From assembly GCF_020882245.1 (NCBI RefSeq), contig NW_026869996.1, positions 9,908,969 through 9,972,968 on the forward strand: a stretch of DNA of 64,000 nucleotides, written 5' to 3'. A program made the position numbers and the translations under genes. This document shows, piece after piece, positions 26,681-40,000 of this stretch (position 1 is the stretch's first letter; every line of letters starts with the position of its first letter). The notes under the pieces were generated by a model. That model ran no database searches. It saw nothing but the letters and a program-made list of their open reading frames with translations, and was not told where the DNA came from. This stretch comes from Rhopalosiphum padi (lineage: Eukaryota > Arthropoda > Insecta > Hemiptera > Aphididae).

Positions 26681-29600
26681 CCTCAGTAAGTCAAAAACAA
26701 ATTGTGAGGGGCTAAATTCATGGAGCCCCCCCAGGTTGTCCGATCGACTCCAAACAAATTGTAAACAATTGTAAATTAATTGTAAATAATTGTAAATTCA
26801 ATCCCCGAATTTGTAAATCATCGGAGGCCTCAGTAAGTCAAAAACAAATTATGAGGGGCTAAATTCATGGAGCCCCCCCAGGTTGTCCGATCGACTCCAA
26901 ACAAATTGTAAACAATTGTAAATTAATTGTAAATAATTGTTAACTCAATCCCCGAATTTGTAAATCATCGGGGGGCCTCGGAAAGTCAAAAACAAATTGT
27001 GAGGGGCTAAATTCACGGAGCCCCCCCCCCCCCCCAGGTTGTCCGATCAACTCCAAACAAATTGTAAACAATTGTAAATTAATTGTAAATAATTGTTAAC
27101 TCAATCCCCGAATTTGTAAATCATCGGGGGCCTCGGAAAGTCAAAAACAAATTGTGGGGGGCTAAATTCATGGAGCCTCCCCAGGTTGTCCGATCGACTC
27201 CAAACAAATTGTAAACAATTGTAAATTAATTGTAAATAATTGTAAACTCAATCCCCGAATTTGTAAATCATCGGGGGCCTCGGAAAGTCAAAAAAAAAAT
27301 TGTGGGGGGCTAAATTCATGGAGCCTCTCCAGGTTGTCCGATCGACTCCAAACAAATTGTAAACAATTGTAAGTTAATTGTAAATAATTGTAAATTCAAT
27401 CCCCGAATTTGTAAATCATCGGAGGCCTCAGTAAGTCAAAAACAAAATAGGGGTGCTAAATTCATGGAGCCCCCCCAGGTTGTCCGATCGACTCCAAACA
27501 AATTGTAAACAATTGTAAGTTAATTGTAAATAATTGTAAATTCAATCCCCGAATTTGTAAATCATCGGAGGCCTCAGTAAGTCAAAAACAAATTGAGAGG
27601 GGCTAAATTCATGGAGCCCCCCAGGTTGTCCGATCGACTCCAAACAAATTGTAAACAATTGTAAGTTAATTGTAAATAATTGTAAATTCAATCCCTGAAT
27701 TTGTAAATCATCGGAGGCCTCAGTAAGTCAAAAACAAATTGTGAGGGGCTAAATTCATGGAGCCCCCCCAGGTTGTCCGATCGACTCCAAACAAATTGTA
27801 AACAATTGTAAATTAATTGTAAATAATTGTAAATTCAATCCCCGAATTTGTAAATCATCGGAGGCCTCAGTAAGTCAAAAACAAATTATGAGGGGCTAAA
27901 TTCATGGAGCCCCCCCAGGTTGTCCGATCGACTCCAAACAAATTGTAAACAATTGTAAATTAATTGTAAATAATTGTTAACTCAATCCCCGAATTTGTAA
28001 ATCATCGGAGGCCTCAGTAAGTCAAAAACAAATTGAGAGGGGCTAAATTCATGGAGCCCCCCCAGGTTGTCCGATCGACTCCAAACAAATTGTAAACAAT
28101 TGTAAATTAATTGTAAATAATTGTAAACTCAATCCCCGAATTTGTAAATCATCGGGGGCCTCGGAAAGTCAAAAACAAATTGTGGGGGGCTAAATTCATG
28201 GAGCCTCTCCAGGTTGTCCGATCGACTCCAAACAAATTGTAAACAATTGTAAGTTAATTGTAAATAATTGTAAATTCAATCCCCGAATTTGTAAAACATC
28301 GGAGGCCTCAGTAATTCAAAAACAAAATAGGGGTGCTAAATTCATGGAGCCCCCCCAGGTTGTCCGATCGACTCCAAACAAATTGTAAACAATTGTAAGT
28401 TAATTGTAAATAATTGTAAATTCAATCCCCGAATTTGTAAATCATCGGAGGCCTCAGTAAGTCAAAAACAAAATAAGGAGGCTAAATTCATGGAGCCCCC
28501 CCAGGTTGTCCGATCGACTCCAAACAAATTGTAAACAATTGTAAATTAATTGTAAATAATTGTAAATTCAATCCCCGAATTTGTAAATCATCGGAGGCCT
28601 CAGTAAGTCAAAAACAAATTGAGAGGGGCTAAATTCATGGAGCCCCCCAGGTTGTCCGATCGACTCCAAACAAATTGTAAACAATTGTAAGTTAATTGTA
28701 AATAATTGTAAATTCAATCCCCGAATTTGTAAATCATCGGAGGCCTCGGTAAGTCAAAAACAAATTATGAGGGGCTAAATTCACGGAGCCCCCCCCCCAG
28801 GTTGTCCGATCAACTCCAAACAAATTGTAAACAATTGTAAATTAATTGTAAATAATTGTTAACTCAATCCCCGAATTTGTAAATCATCGGGGGCCTCGGA
28901 AAGTCAAAAACAAATTGTGGGGGGCTAAATTCATGGAGCCTCCCCAGGTTGTCCGATCGACTCCAAACAAATTGTAAACAATTGTAAATTAATTGTAAAT
29001 AATTGTAAACTCAATCCCCGAATTTGTAAATCATCGGGGGCCTCGGAAAGTCAAAAACAAATTGTGGGGGGCTAAATTCATGGAGCCTCTCCAGGTTGTC
29101 CGATCGACTCCAAACAAATTGTAAACAATTTTAAATTAATTTTAAATAATTGTAAATTCAATCCCCGAATTTGTAAATCATCGGAGGGCTCAGTAAGTCA
29201 AAAACAAAATAGGGGGGGCTAAATTCATGGAGCCCCCCCAGGTTGTCCGATCGACTCCAAACAAATTGTAAACAATTGTAAATTAATTGTAAATAATTGT
29301 AAATTCAATCCCCGAATTTGTAAATCATCGGAGGCCTCAGTAAGTCAAAAACAAAATAAGGGGGCTAAATTAATGGAGCCCCCCCAGGTTGTCCGATCGA
29401 CTCCAAACAAATTGTAAACAATTGTAAATTAATTGTAAATAATTGTAAATTCAATCCCCGAATTTGTAAATCATCGGAGGCCTCAGTAAGTCAAAAACAA
29501 ATTGAGAGGGGCTAAATTCATGGAGCCCCCCAGGTTGTCCGATCGACTCCAAACAAATTGTAAACAATTGTAAGTTAATTGTAAATAATTGTAAATTCCA

Positions 29601-31070
29601 TCCCTGAATTTGTAAATCATCGGAGGCCTCAGTAAGTCAAAAACAAATTGTGGGGGGCTAAATTCATGGAGCCTCCCCAGGTTGTCCGATCGACTCCAAA
29701 CAAATTGTAAACAATTGTAAATTAATTGTAAATAATTGTAAACTCAATCCCCGAATTTGTAAATCATCGGGGGCCTCGGAAAGTCAAAAACAAATTGTGG
29801 GGGGCTAAATTCATGGAGCCTCTCCAGGTTGTCCGATCGACTCCAAACAAATTGTAAACAATTGTAAGTTAATTGTAAATAATTGTAAATTCAATCCCCG
29901 AATTTGTAAATCATCGGAGGCCTCAGTAATTCAAAAACAAAATAGGGGTGCTAAATTCATGGAGCCCCCCCAGGTTGTCCGATCGACTCCAAACAAATTG
30001 TAAACAATTGTAAATTAATTGTAAATAATTGTAAATTCAATCCCCGAATTTGTAAATCATCGGAGGCCTCAGTAAGTCAAAAACAAATTATGAGGGGCTA
30101 AATTCATGGAGCCCCCCCAGGTTGTCCGATCGACTCCAAAAAAATTGTAAACAATTGTAAATTAATTGTAAATAATTGTTAACTCAATCCCCGAATTTCT
30201 AAATCATCGGGGGCCTCGGAAAGTCAAAAACAAATTGTGAGGGGCTAAATTCACGGAGCCCCCCCCCCAGGTTGTCCGATCAACTCCAAACAAATTGTAA
30301 ACAATTGTAAATTAATTGTAAATAATTGTAAACTCAATCCCCGAATTTGTAAATCATCGGGGGCCTCGGAAAGTCAAAAACAAATTGTGGGGGGCTAAAT
30401 TCATAGAGCCTCCCCAGGTTGTCCGATCGACTCCAAACAAATTGTAAACAATTGTAAATTAATTGTAAATAATTGTAAATTCAATCCCCGAATTTATAAA
30501 TCATCGGAGGCCTCAGTAAGTCAAAAACAAAATAGGGGGGCTAAATTCATGGAGCCCCCCCAGGTTGTCCGATCGACTCCAAACAAATTGTAAACAATTG
30601 TAAATTAATTGTAAATAATTGTAAATTCAATTCCCTGAATTTGTAAATCATCGGAGACCTCAGTAAGTCAAAAACAAATTGAGAGGGGCTAAATTCATGG
30701 AGCCCCCCAGGTTGTCCGATCGACTCCAAACAAATTGTAAACAATTGTAAATTAATTGTAAATAATTGTTAACTCAATCCCCGAATTTGTAAATCATCGG
30801 GGGCCTCGGAAAGTCAAAAACAAATTGTGGGGGGCTAAATTCATGGAGCCTCTCCAGGTTGTCCGATCGACTCCAAACAAATTGTAAACAATTGTAAGTT
30901 AATTGTAAATAATTGTAAATTCAATCCCCGAATTTGTAAATCATCGGAGGCCTCAGTAAGTCAAAAACAAAATAGGGGTGCTAAATTCATGGAGCCCCCC
31001 CAGGTTGTCCGATCGACTCCAAACAAATTGTAAACAATTGTAAGTTAATTGTAAATAATTGTAAATTCAA
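26681..31070 (+). repeat. Transitional satellite domain
   Basis: Subtypes of the left half (ATAAGGGGG, CTAAATTAATGG) are mixed with those that dominate further right (ATAGGGGTGCT, GAGCCTCTCC, GTAAGTTAATTG). One CACGGAG monomer has 15 C at 27021-27035. Private substitutions include AAAAAAAAATTGTGG near 27291, GTAAAACATCGG near 28290 and GAATTTCTAAATC near 30193. No gene or foreign insertion is visible. Confidence 0.7.
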
Positions 31071-34000
31071 TCCCCGAATTTGTAAATCATCGGAGGCCTC
31101 AGTAAGTCAAAAACAAATTGTGAGGGGCTAAATTCATGGAGCCCCACCAAGGTTGTCCGATCGACTCCAAACAAATTGTAAACAATTTTAAATTAATTTT
31201 AAATAATTGTAAATTCAATCCCCGAATTTGTAAATCATCGGAGGGCTCAGTAAGTCAAAAACAAAATAGGGGGGCTAAATTCATGGAGCCCCCCCAGGTT
31301 GTCCGATCGACTCCAAACAAATTTTAAACAATTGTAAATTAATTGTAAATAATTGTAAATTCAATCCCCGAATTTGTAAATCATCGGAGGCCTCAGTAAG
31401 ACAAAAACAAATAATGAGGGGCTAAATTCATGGAGCCCCCCCAGGTTGTCCGATCGACTCCAAACAAATTGTAAACAATTGTAAATTAATTGTAAATAAT
31501 TGTTAACTCAATCCCCGAATTTGTAAATCATCGGAGGCCTCAGTAAGTCAAAAACAAATTGAGAGGGGCTAAATTCATGGAGCCCCCCAGGTTGTCCGAT
31601 CGACTCCAAACAAATTGTAAACAATTGTAAATTAATTTTAAATAATTGTAAATTCCATCCCCGAATTTGTAAATCATCGGAGGCCTCAGTAAGTCAAAAA
31701 CAAAATAGGGGGGCTAAATTCATGGAGCCCCCCCAGGTTGTCCGATCGACTCCAAACAAATTGTAAACAATTGTAAATTAATTGTAAATAATTGTAAATT
31801 CAATCCCCGAATTTGTAAATCATCGGAGGCCTCAGTAAGTCAAAAACAAATTATGAGGGGCTAAATTCATGGAGCCCCCCCAGGTTGTCCGATCGACTCC
31901 AAACAAATTGTAAACAATTGTAAATTAATTGTAAATAATTGTTAACTCAATCCCCGAATTTGTAAATCATCGGGGGCCTCGGAAAGTCAAAAACAAATTG
32001 TGAGGGGCTAAATTCACGGAGCCCCCCCCCCAGGTTGTCCGATCAACTCCAAACAAATTGTAAACAATTGTAAATTAATTGTAAATAATTGTAAACTCAA
32101 TCCCCGAATTTGTAAATCATCGGGGGCCTCGGAAAGTCAAAAACAAATTGTGGGGGGCTAAATTCATAGAGCCTCCCCAGGTTGTCCGATCGACTCCAAA
32201 CAAATTGTAAACAATTGTAAATTAATTGTAAATAATTGTAAATTCAATCCCCGAATTTATAAATCATCGGAGGCCTCAGTAAGTCAAAAACAAAATAGGG
32301 GGGCTAAATTCATGGAGCCCCCCCAGGTTGTCCGATCGACTCCAAACAAATTGTAAACAATTGTAAATTAATTGTAAATAATTGTAAATTCAATTCCCTG
32401 AATTTGTAAATCATCGGAGACCTCAGTAAGTCAAAAACAAATTGAGAGGGGCTAAATTCATGGAGCCCCCCAGGTTGTCCGATCGACTCCAAACAAATTG
32501 TAAACAATTGTAAATTAATTGTAAATAATTGTTAACTCAATCCCCGAATTTGTAAATTATCGGGGGCCTCGGAAAGTCAAAAACAAATTGTGAGGGGCTA
32601 AATTCACGGAGCCCCCCCCCCCCCCAGGTTGTCCGATCGACTCCAAACAAATTGTAAACAATTGTAAATTAATTGTAAATAATTGTAAACTCAATCCCCG
32701 AATTTGTAAATCATCGGGGGCCTCGGAAAGTCAAAAACAAATTGTGGGGGGCTAAATTCATGGAGCTTCTCCAGGTTGTCCGATCGACTCCAAACAAATT
32801 GTAAACAATTGTAAGTTAATTGTAAATAATTGTAAATTCAATCCCCGAATTTGTAAATCATCGGAGGCCTCAGTAAGTCAAAAACAAAATAGGGGTGCTA
32901 AATTCATGGAGCCCCCCCAGGTTGTCCGATCGACTCCAAACAAATTGTAAACAATTGTAAGTTAATTGTAAATAATTGTAAATTCAATTCCCGAATTTGT
33001 AAATCATCGGAGGCCTCAGTAAGTCAAAAACAAATTGTGAGGGACTAAATTCATGGAGCCCCCCCAGGTTGTCCGATCGACTCCAAACAAACTGTAAACA
33101 ATTTTAAATTAATTTTAAATAATTGTAAATTCAATCCCCGAATTTGTAAATCATCGGAGGGCTCAGTAAGTCAAAAACAAAATAGGGGGGCTAAATTCAT
33201 GGAGCCCCCCCAGGTTGTCCGATCGACTCCAAACAAATTGTAAACAATTGTAAATTAATTGTAAATAATTGTAAATTCAATCCCCGAATTTGTAAATCAT
33301 CAGAGGCCTTAGTAAGTCAAAAACAAAATAGGGGGGCTAAAATCATGGAGCCCCCCCAGGTTGTCCGATCGACTCCAAACAAATTGTAAACAATTGTAAG
33401 TTAATTGTAAATAATTGTAAATTCAATCCCCGAATTTGTAAATCATCGGAGGCCTCAGTAAGTCAAAAACAAAATAGGGGTGCTAAATTCATGGAGCCCC
33501 CCCAGGTTGTCCGATCGACTCCAAACAAATTGTAAACAATTGTAAGTTAATTGTAAATAATTGTAAATTCAATTCCCGAATTTGTAAATCATCGGAGGCC
33601 TCAGTAAGTCAAAAACAAATTGTGAGGGACTAAATTCATGGAGCCCCCCCAGGTTGTCCGATCGACTCCAAACAAATTGTAAACAATTGTAAATTAATTG
33701 TAAATAATTGTAAATTCAATCCCCGAATTTGTAAATCATCGGAGGCCTCAGTAAGTCAAAAACAAATTGTGAGGGGCTAATTTCATGGAGCCCCCCCAGG
33801 TTGTCCTATCGACTCCAAACAAATTGTAAACAATTGTAAATTAATTTTAAATAATTGTAAATTCAATCCCCGAATTTGTAAATCATCGGAGGCCTCAGTA
33901 AGTCAAAAACAAATTATGAGGGGCTATATTCATGGAGCCCCCCCAGGTTGTCCGATCGACTCCAAACAAATTGTAAACAATTGTAAATTAATTGTAAATA

Positions 34001-37000
34001 ATTGTTAACTCAATCCCCGAATTTGTAAATCATCGGGGGCCTCGGAAAGTCAAAAACAAATTGTGAGGGGCTAAATTCACGGAGCCCCCCCCCCCAGGTT
34101 GTCCGATCGACTCCAAACAAATTGTAAACAATTGTAAATTAATTGTAAATAATTTTAAACTCAATCCCCGAATTTGTAAATCATCGGAGGCCTCAGTAAG
34201 TCAAAAACAAATTGTGAGGGGCTAAATTCACGGAGCCCCCCCCCCCCAGGTTGTCCGATCGACTCCAAACAAATTGTAAACAATTGTAAATTAATTGTAA
34301 ATAATTGTTAACTCAATCCCCGAATTTGTAAATTATCGGGGGCCTCGGAAAGTCAAAAACAAATTGTGAGGGGCTAAATTCACGGAGCCCCCCCCCCCCC
34401 CCCCAGGTTGTCCGATCGACTCCAAACAAATTGTAAACAATTGTAAATTAATTGTAAATAATTGTAAACTCAATCCCCGAATTTGTAAATCATCGGGGGC
34501 TTCGGAAAGTCAAAAACAAATTGTGGGGGGCTAAATTCATGGAGCTTCTCCAGGTTGTCCGATCGACTCCAAACAAATTGTAAACAATTGTAAGTTAATT
34601 GTAAATAATTGTAAATTCAATCCCCGAATTTGTAAATCATCGGAGGCCTCAGTAAGTCAAAAACAAAATAGGGGTGCTAAATTCATGGAGCCCCCCCAGG
34701 TTGTCCGATCGACTCCAAACAAATTGTAAACAATTGTAAGTTAATTGTAAATAATTGTAAATTCAATTCCCGAATTTGTAAATCATCGGAGGCCTCAGTA
34801 AGTCAAAAACAAATTGTGAGGGACTAAATTCATGGAGCCCCCCCAGGTTGTCCGATCGACTCCAAACAAACTGTAAACAATTTTAAATTAATTTTAAATA
34901 ATTGTAAATTCAATTCCCTGAATTTGTAAATCATCGGAGACCTCAGTAAGTCAAAAACAAATTGAGAGGGGCTAAATTCATGGAGCCCCCCAGGTTTTCC
35001 GATCGACTCCAAACAAATTGTAAACAATTGTAAATTAATTGTAAATAATTGTTAACTCAATCCCCGAATTTGTAAATCATCGGGGGCCTCGGAAAGTCAA
35101 AAACAAATTGTGGGGGGCTAAATTCATGGAGCCTCTCCAGGTTGTCCGATCGACTCCAAACAAATTGTAAACAATTGTAAGTTAATTGTAAATAATTGTA
35201 AATTCAATCCCCGAATTTGTAAATCATCGGAGGCCTCAGTAAGTCAAAAACAAAATAGGGGTGCTAAATTCATGGAGCCCCCCCAGGTTGTCCGATCGAC
35301 TCCAAACAAATTGTAAACAATTGTAAGTTAATTGTAAATAATTGTAAATTCAATCCCCGAATTTGTAAATCATCGGAGGCCTCAGTAAGTCAAAAACAAA
35401 TTGTGAGGGGCTAAATTCATGGAGCCCCACCAAGGTTGTCCGATCGACTCCAAACAAATTGTAAACAATTTTAAATTAATTTTAAATAATTGTAAATTCA
35501 ATCCCCGAATTTGTAAATCATCGGAGGGCTCAGTAAGTCAAAAACAAAATAGGGGGGCTAAATTCATGGAGCCCCCCCAGGTTGTCCGATCGACTCCAAA
35601 CAAATTTTAAACAATTGTAAATTAATTTTAAATAATTGTAAATTCCATCCCCGAATTTGTAAATCATCGGAGGCCTCAGTAAGTCAAAAACAAATTGAGA
35701 GGGGCTAAATTCATGGAGCCCCCCAGGTTGTCCGATCGACTCCAAACAAATTGTAAACAATTGTAAGTTAATTGTAAATAATTGTAAATTCAATTCCCGA
35801 ATTTGTAAATCATCGGAGGCCTCAGTAAGTCAAAAACAAATTGTGAGGGACTAAATTCATGGAGCCCCCCCAGGTTGTCCGATCGACTCCAAACAAATTG
35901 TAAACAATTGTAAATTAATTGTAAATAATTGTAAATTCAATCCCCGAATTTGTAAATCATCAGAGGCCTTAGTAAGTCAAAAACAAAATAGGGGGGCTAA
36001 AATCATGGAGCCCCCCCAGGTTGTCCGATCGACTCCAAACAAATTGTAAACAATTGTAAGTTAATTGTAAATAATTGTAAATTCAATCCCCGAATTTGTA
36101 AATCATCGGAGGCCTCAGTAAGTCAAAAACAAAATAGGGGTGCTAAATTCATGGAGCCCCCCCAGGTTGTCCGATCGACTCCAAACAAATTGTAAACAAT
36201 TGTAAGTTAATTGTAAATAATTGTAAATTCAATTCCCGAATTTGTAAATCATCGGAGGCCTCAGTAAGTCAAAAACAAATTGTGAGGGACTAAATTCATG
36301 GAGCCCCCCCAGGTTGTCCGATCGACTCCAAACAAATTGTAAACAATTGTAAATTAATTGTAAATAATTGTAAATTCAATCCCCGAATTTGTAAATCATC
36401 GGAGGCCTCAGTAAGTCAAAAACAAATTGTGAGGGGCTAATTTCATGGAGCCCCCCCAGGTTGTCCTATCGACTCCAAACAAATTGTAAACAATTGTAAA
36501 TTAATTTTAAATAATTGTAAATTCAATCCCCGAATTTGTAAATCATCGGAGGCCTCAGTAAGTCAAAAACAAATTATGAGGGGCTATATTCATGGAGCCC
36601 CCCCAGGTTGTCCGATCGACTCCAAACAAATTGTAAACAATTGTAAATTAATTGTAAATAATTGTTAACTCAATCCCCGAATTTGTAAATCATCGGGGGC
36701 CTCGGAAAGTCAAAAACAAATTGTGAGGGGCTAAATTCACGGAGCCCCCCCCCCCAGGTTGTCCGATCGACTCCAAACAAATTGTAAACAATTGTAAATT
36801 AATTGTAAATAATTTTAAACTCAATCCCCGAATTTGTAAATCATCGGAGGCCTCAGTAAGTCAAAAACAAATTGTGAGGGGCTAAATTCACGGAGCCCCC
36901 CCCCCCCCCAGGTTGTCCGATCGACTCCAAACAAATTGTAAACAATTGTAAATTAATTGTAAATAATTGTTAACTCAATCCCCGAATTTGTAAATTATCG

Positions 37001-40000
37001 GGGGCCTCGGAAAGTCAAAAACAAATTGTGAGGGGCTAAATTCACGGAGCCCCCCCCCCCCAGGTTGTCCGATCGACTCCAAACAAATTGTAAACAATTG
37101 TAAATTAATTGTAAATAATTGTAAACTCAATCCCCGAATTTGTAAATCATCGGGGGCTTCGGAAAGTCAAAAACAAATTGTGGGGGGCTAAATTCATGGA
37201 GCTTCTCCAGGTTGTCCGATCGACTCCAAACAAATTGTAAACAATTGTAAGTTAATTGTAAATAATTGTAAATTCAATCCCCGAATTTGTAAATCATCGG
37301 AGGCCTCAGTAAGTCAAAAACAAAATAGGGGTGCTAAATTCATGGAGCCCCCCCAGGTTGTCCGATCGACTCCAAACAAATTGTAAACAATTGTAAGTTA
37401 ATTGTAAATAATTGTAAATTCAATTCCCGAATTTGTAAATCATCGGAGGCCTCAGTAAGTCAAAAACAAATTGTGAGGGACTAAATTCATGGAGCCCCCC
37501 CAGGTTGTCCGATCGACTCCAAACAAACTGTAAACAATTTTAAATTAATTTTAAATAATTGTAAATTCAATTCCCTGAATTTGTAAATCATCGGAGACCT
37601 CAGTAAGTCAAAAACAAATTGAGAGGGGCTAAATTCATGGAGCCCCCCAGGTTGTCCGATCGACTCCAAACAAATTGTAAACAATTGTAAATTAATTGTA
37701 AATAATTGTTAACTCAATCCCCGAATTTGTAAATCATCGGGGGCCTCGGAAAGTCAAAAACAAATTGTGGGGGGCTAAATTCATGGAGCCTCTCCAGGTT
37801 GTCCGATCGACTCCAAACAAATTGTAAACAATTGTAAGTTAATTGTAAATAATTGTAAATTCAATCCCCGAATTTGTAAATCATCGGAGGCCTCAGTAAG
37901 TCAAAAACAAAATAGGGGTGCTAAATTCATGGAGCCCCCCCAGGTTGTCCGATCGACTCCAAACAAATTGTAAACAATTGTAAGTTAATTGTAAATAATT
38001 GTAAATTCAATCCCCGAATTTGTAAATCATCGGAGGCCTCAGTAAGTCAAAAACAAATTGTGAGGGGCTAAATTCATGGAGCCCCACCAAGGTTGTCCGA
38101 TCGACTCCAAACAAATTGTAAACAATTTTAAATTAATTTTAAATAATTGTAAATTCAATCCCCGAATTTGTAAATCATCGGAGGGCTCAGTAAGTCAAAA
38201 ACAAAATAGGGGGGCTAAATTCATGGAGCCCCCCCAGGTTGTCCGATCGACTCCAAACAAATTTTAAACAATTGTAAATTAATTGTAAATAATTGTAAAT
38301 TCAATCCCCGAATTTGTAAATCATCGGAGGCCTCAGTAAGACAAAAACAAATAATGAGGGGCTAAATTCATGGAGCCCCCCCAGGTTGTCCGATCGACTC
38401 CAAACAAATTGTAAACAATTGTAAATTAATTGTAAATAATTGTTAACTCAATCCCCGAATTTGTAAATCATCGGAGGCCTCAGTAAGTCAAAAACAAATT
38501 GAGAGGGGCTAAATTCATGGAGCCCCCCAGGTTGTCCGATCGACTCCAAACAAATTGTAAACAATTGTAAATTAATTTTAAATAATTGTAAATTCCATCC
38601 CCGAATTTGTAAATCATCGGAGGCCTCAGTAAGTCAAAAACAAATTGTGAGGGGCTAATTTCATGGAGCCCCCCCAGGTTGTCCTATCGACTCCAAACAA
38701 ATTGTAAACAATTGTAAATTAATTTTAAATAATTGTAAATTCAATCCCCGAATTTGTAAATCATCGGAGGCCTCAGTAAGTCAAAAACAAATTATGAGGG
38801 GCTATATTCATGGAGCCCCCCCAGGTTGTCCGATCGACTCCAAACAAATTGTAAACAATTGTAAATTAATTGTAAATAATTGTTAACTCAATCCCCGAAT
38901 TTGTAAATCATCGGGGGCCTCGGAAAGTCAAAAACAAATTGTGAGGGGCTAAATTCACGGAGCCCCCCCCCCCAGGTTGTCCGATCGACTCCAAACAAAT
39001 TGTAAACAATTGTAAATTAATTGTAAATAATTTTAAACTCAATCCCCGAATTTGTAAATCATCGGAGGCCTCAGTAAGTCAAAAACAAATTGTGAGGGGC
39101 TAAATTCACGGAGCCCCCCCCCCCCAGGTTGTCCGATCGACTCCAAACAAATTGTAAACAATTGTAAATTAATTGTAAATAATTGTTAACTCAATCCCCG
39201 AATTTGTAAATTATCGGGGGCCTCGGAAAGTCAAAAACAAATTGTGAGGGGCTAAATTCACGGAGCCCCCCCCCCCCAGGTTGTCCGATCGACTCCAAAC
39301 AAATTGTAAACAATTGTAAATTAATTGTAAATAATTGTAAACTCAATCCCCGAATTTGTAAATCATCGGGGGCCTCGGAAAGTCAAAAACAAATTGTGGG
39401 GGGCTAAATTCATGGAGCTTCTCCAGGTTGTCCGATCGACTCCAAACAAATTGTAAACAATTGTAAGTTAATTGTAAATAATTGTAAATTCAATCCCCGA
39501 ATTTGTAAATCATCGGAGGCCTCAGTAAGTCAAAAACAAAATAGGGGTGCTAAATTCATGGAGCCCCCCCAGGTTGTCCGATCGACTCCAAACAAATTGT
39601 AAACAATTGTAAGTTAATTGTAAATAATTGTAAATTCAATTCCCGAATTTGTAAATCATCGGAGGCCTCAGTAAGTCAAAAACAAATTGTGAGGGACTAA
39701 ATTCATGGAGCCCCCCCAGGTTGTCCGATCGACTCCAAACAAACTGTAAACAATTTTAAATTAATTTTAAATAATTGTAAATTCAATTCCCTGAATTTGT
39801 AAATCATCGGAGACCTCAGTAAGTCAAAAACAAATTGAGAGGGGCTAAATTCATGGAGCCCCCCAGGTTGTCCGATCGACTCCAAACAAATTGTAAACAA
39901 TTGTAAATTAATTGTAAATAATTGTTAACTCAATCCCCGAATTTGTAAATCATCGGGGGCCTCGGAAAGTCAAAAACAAATTGTGGGGGGCTAAATTCAT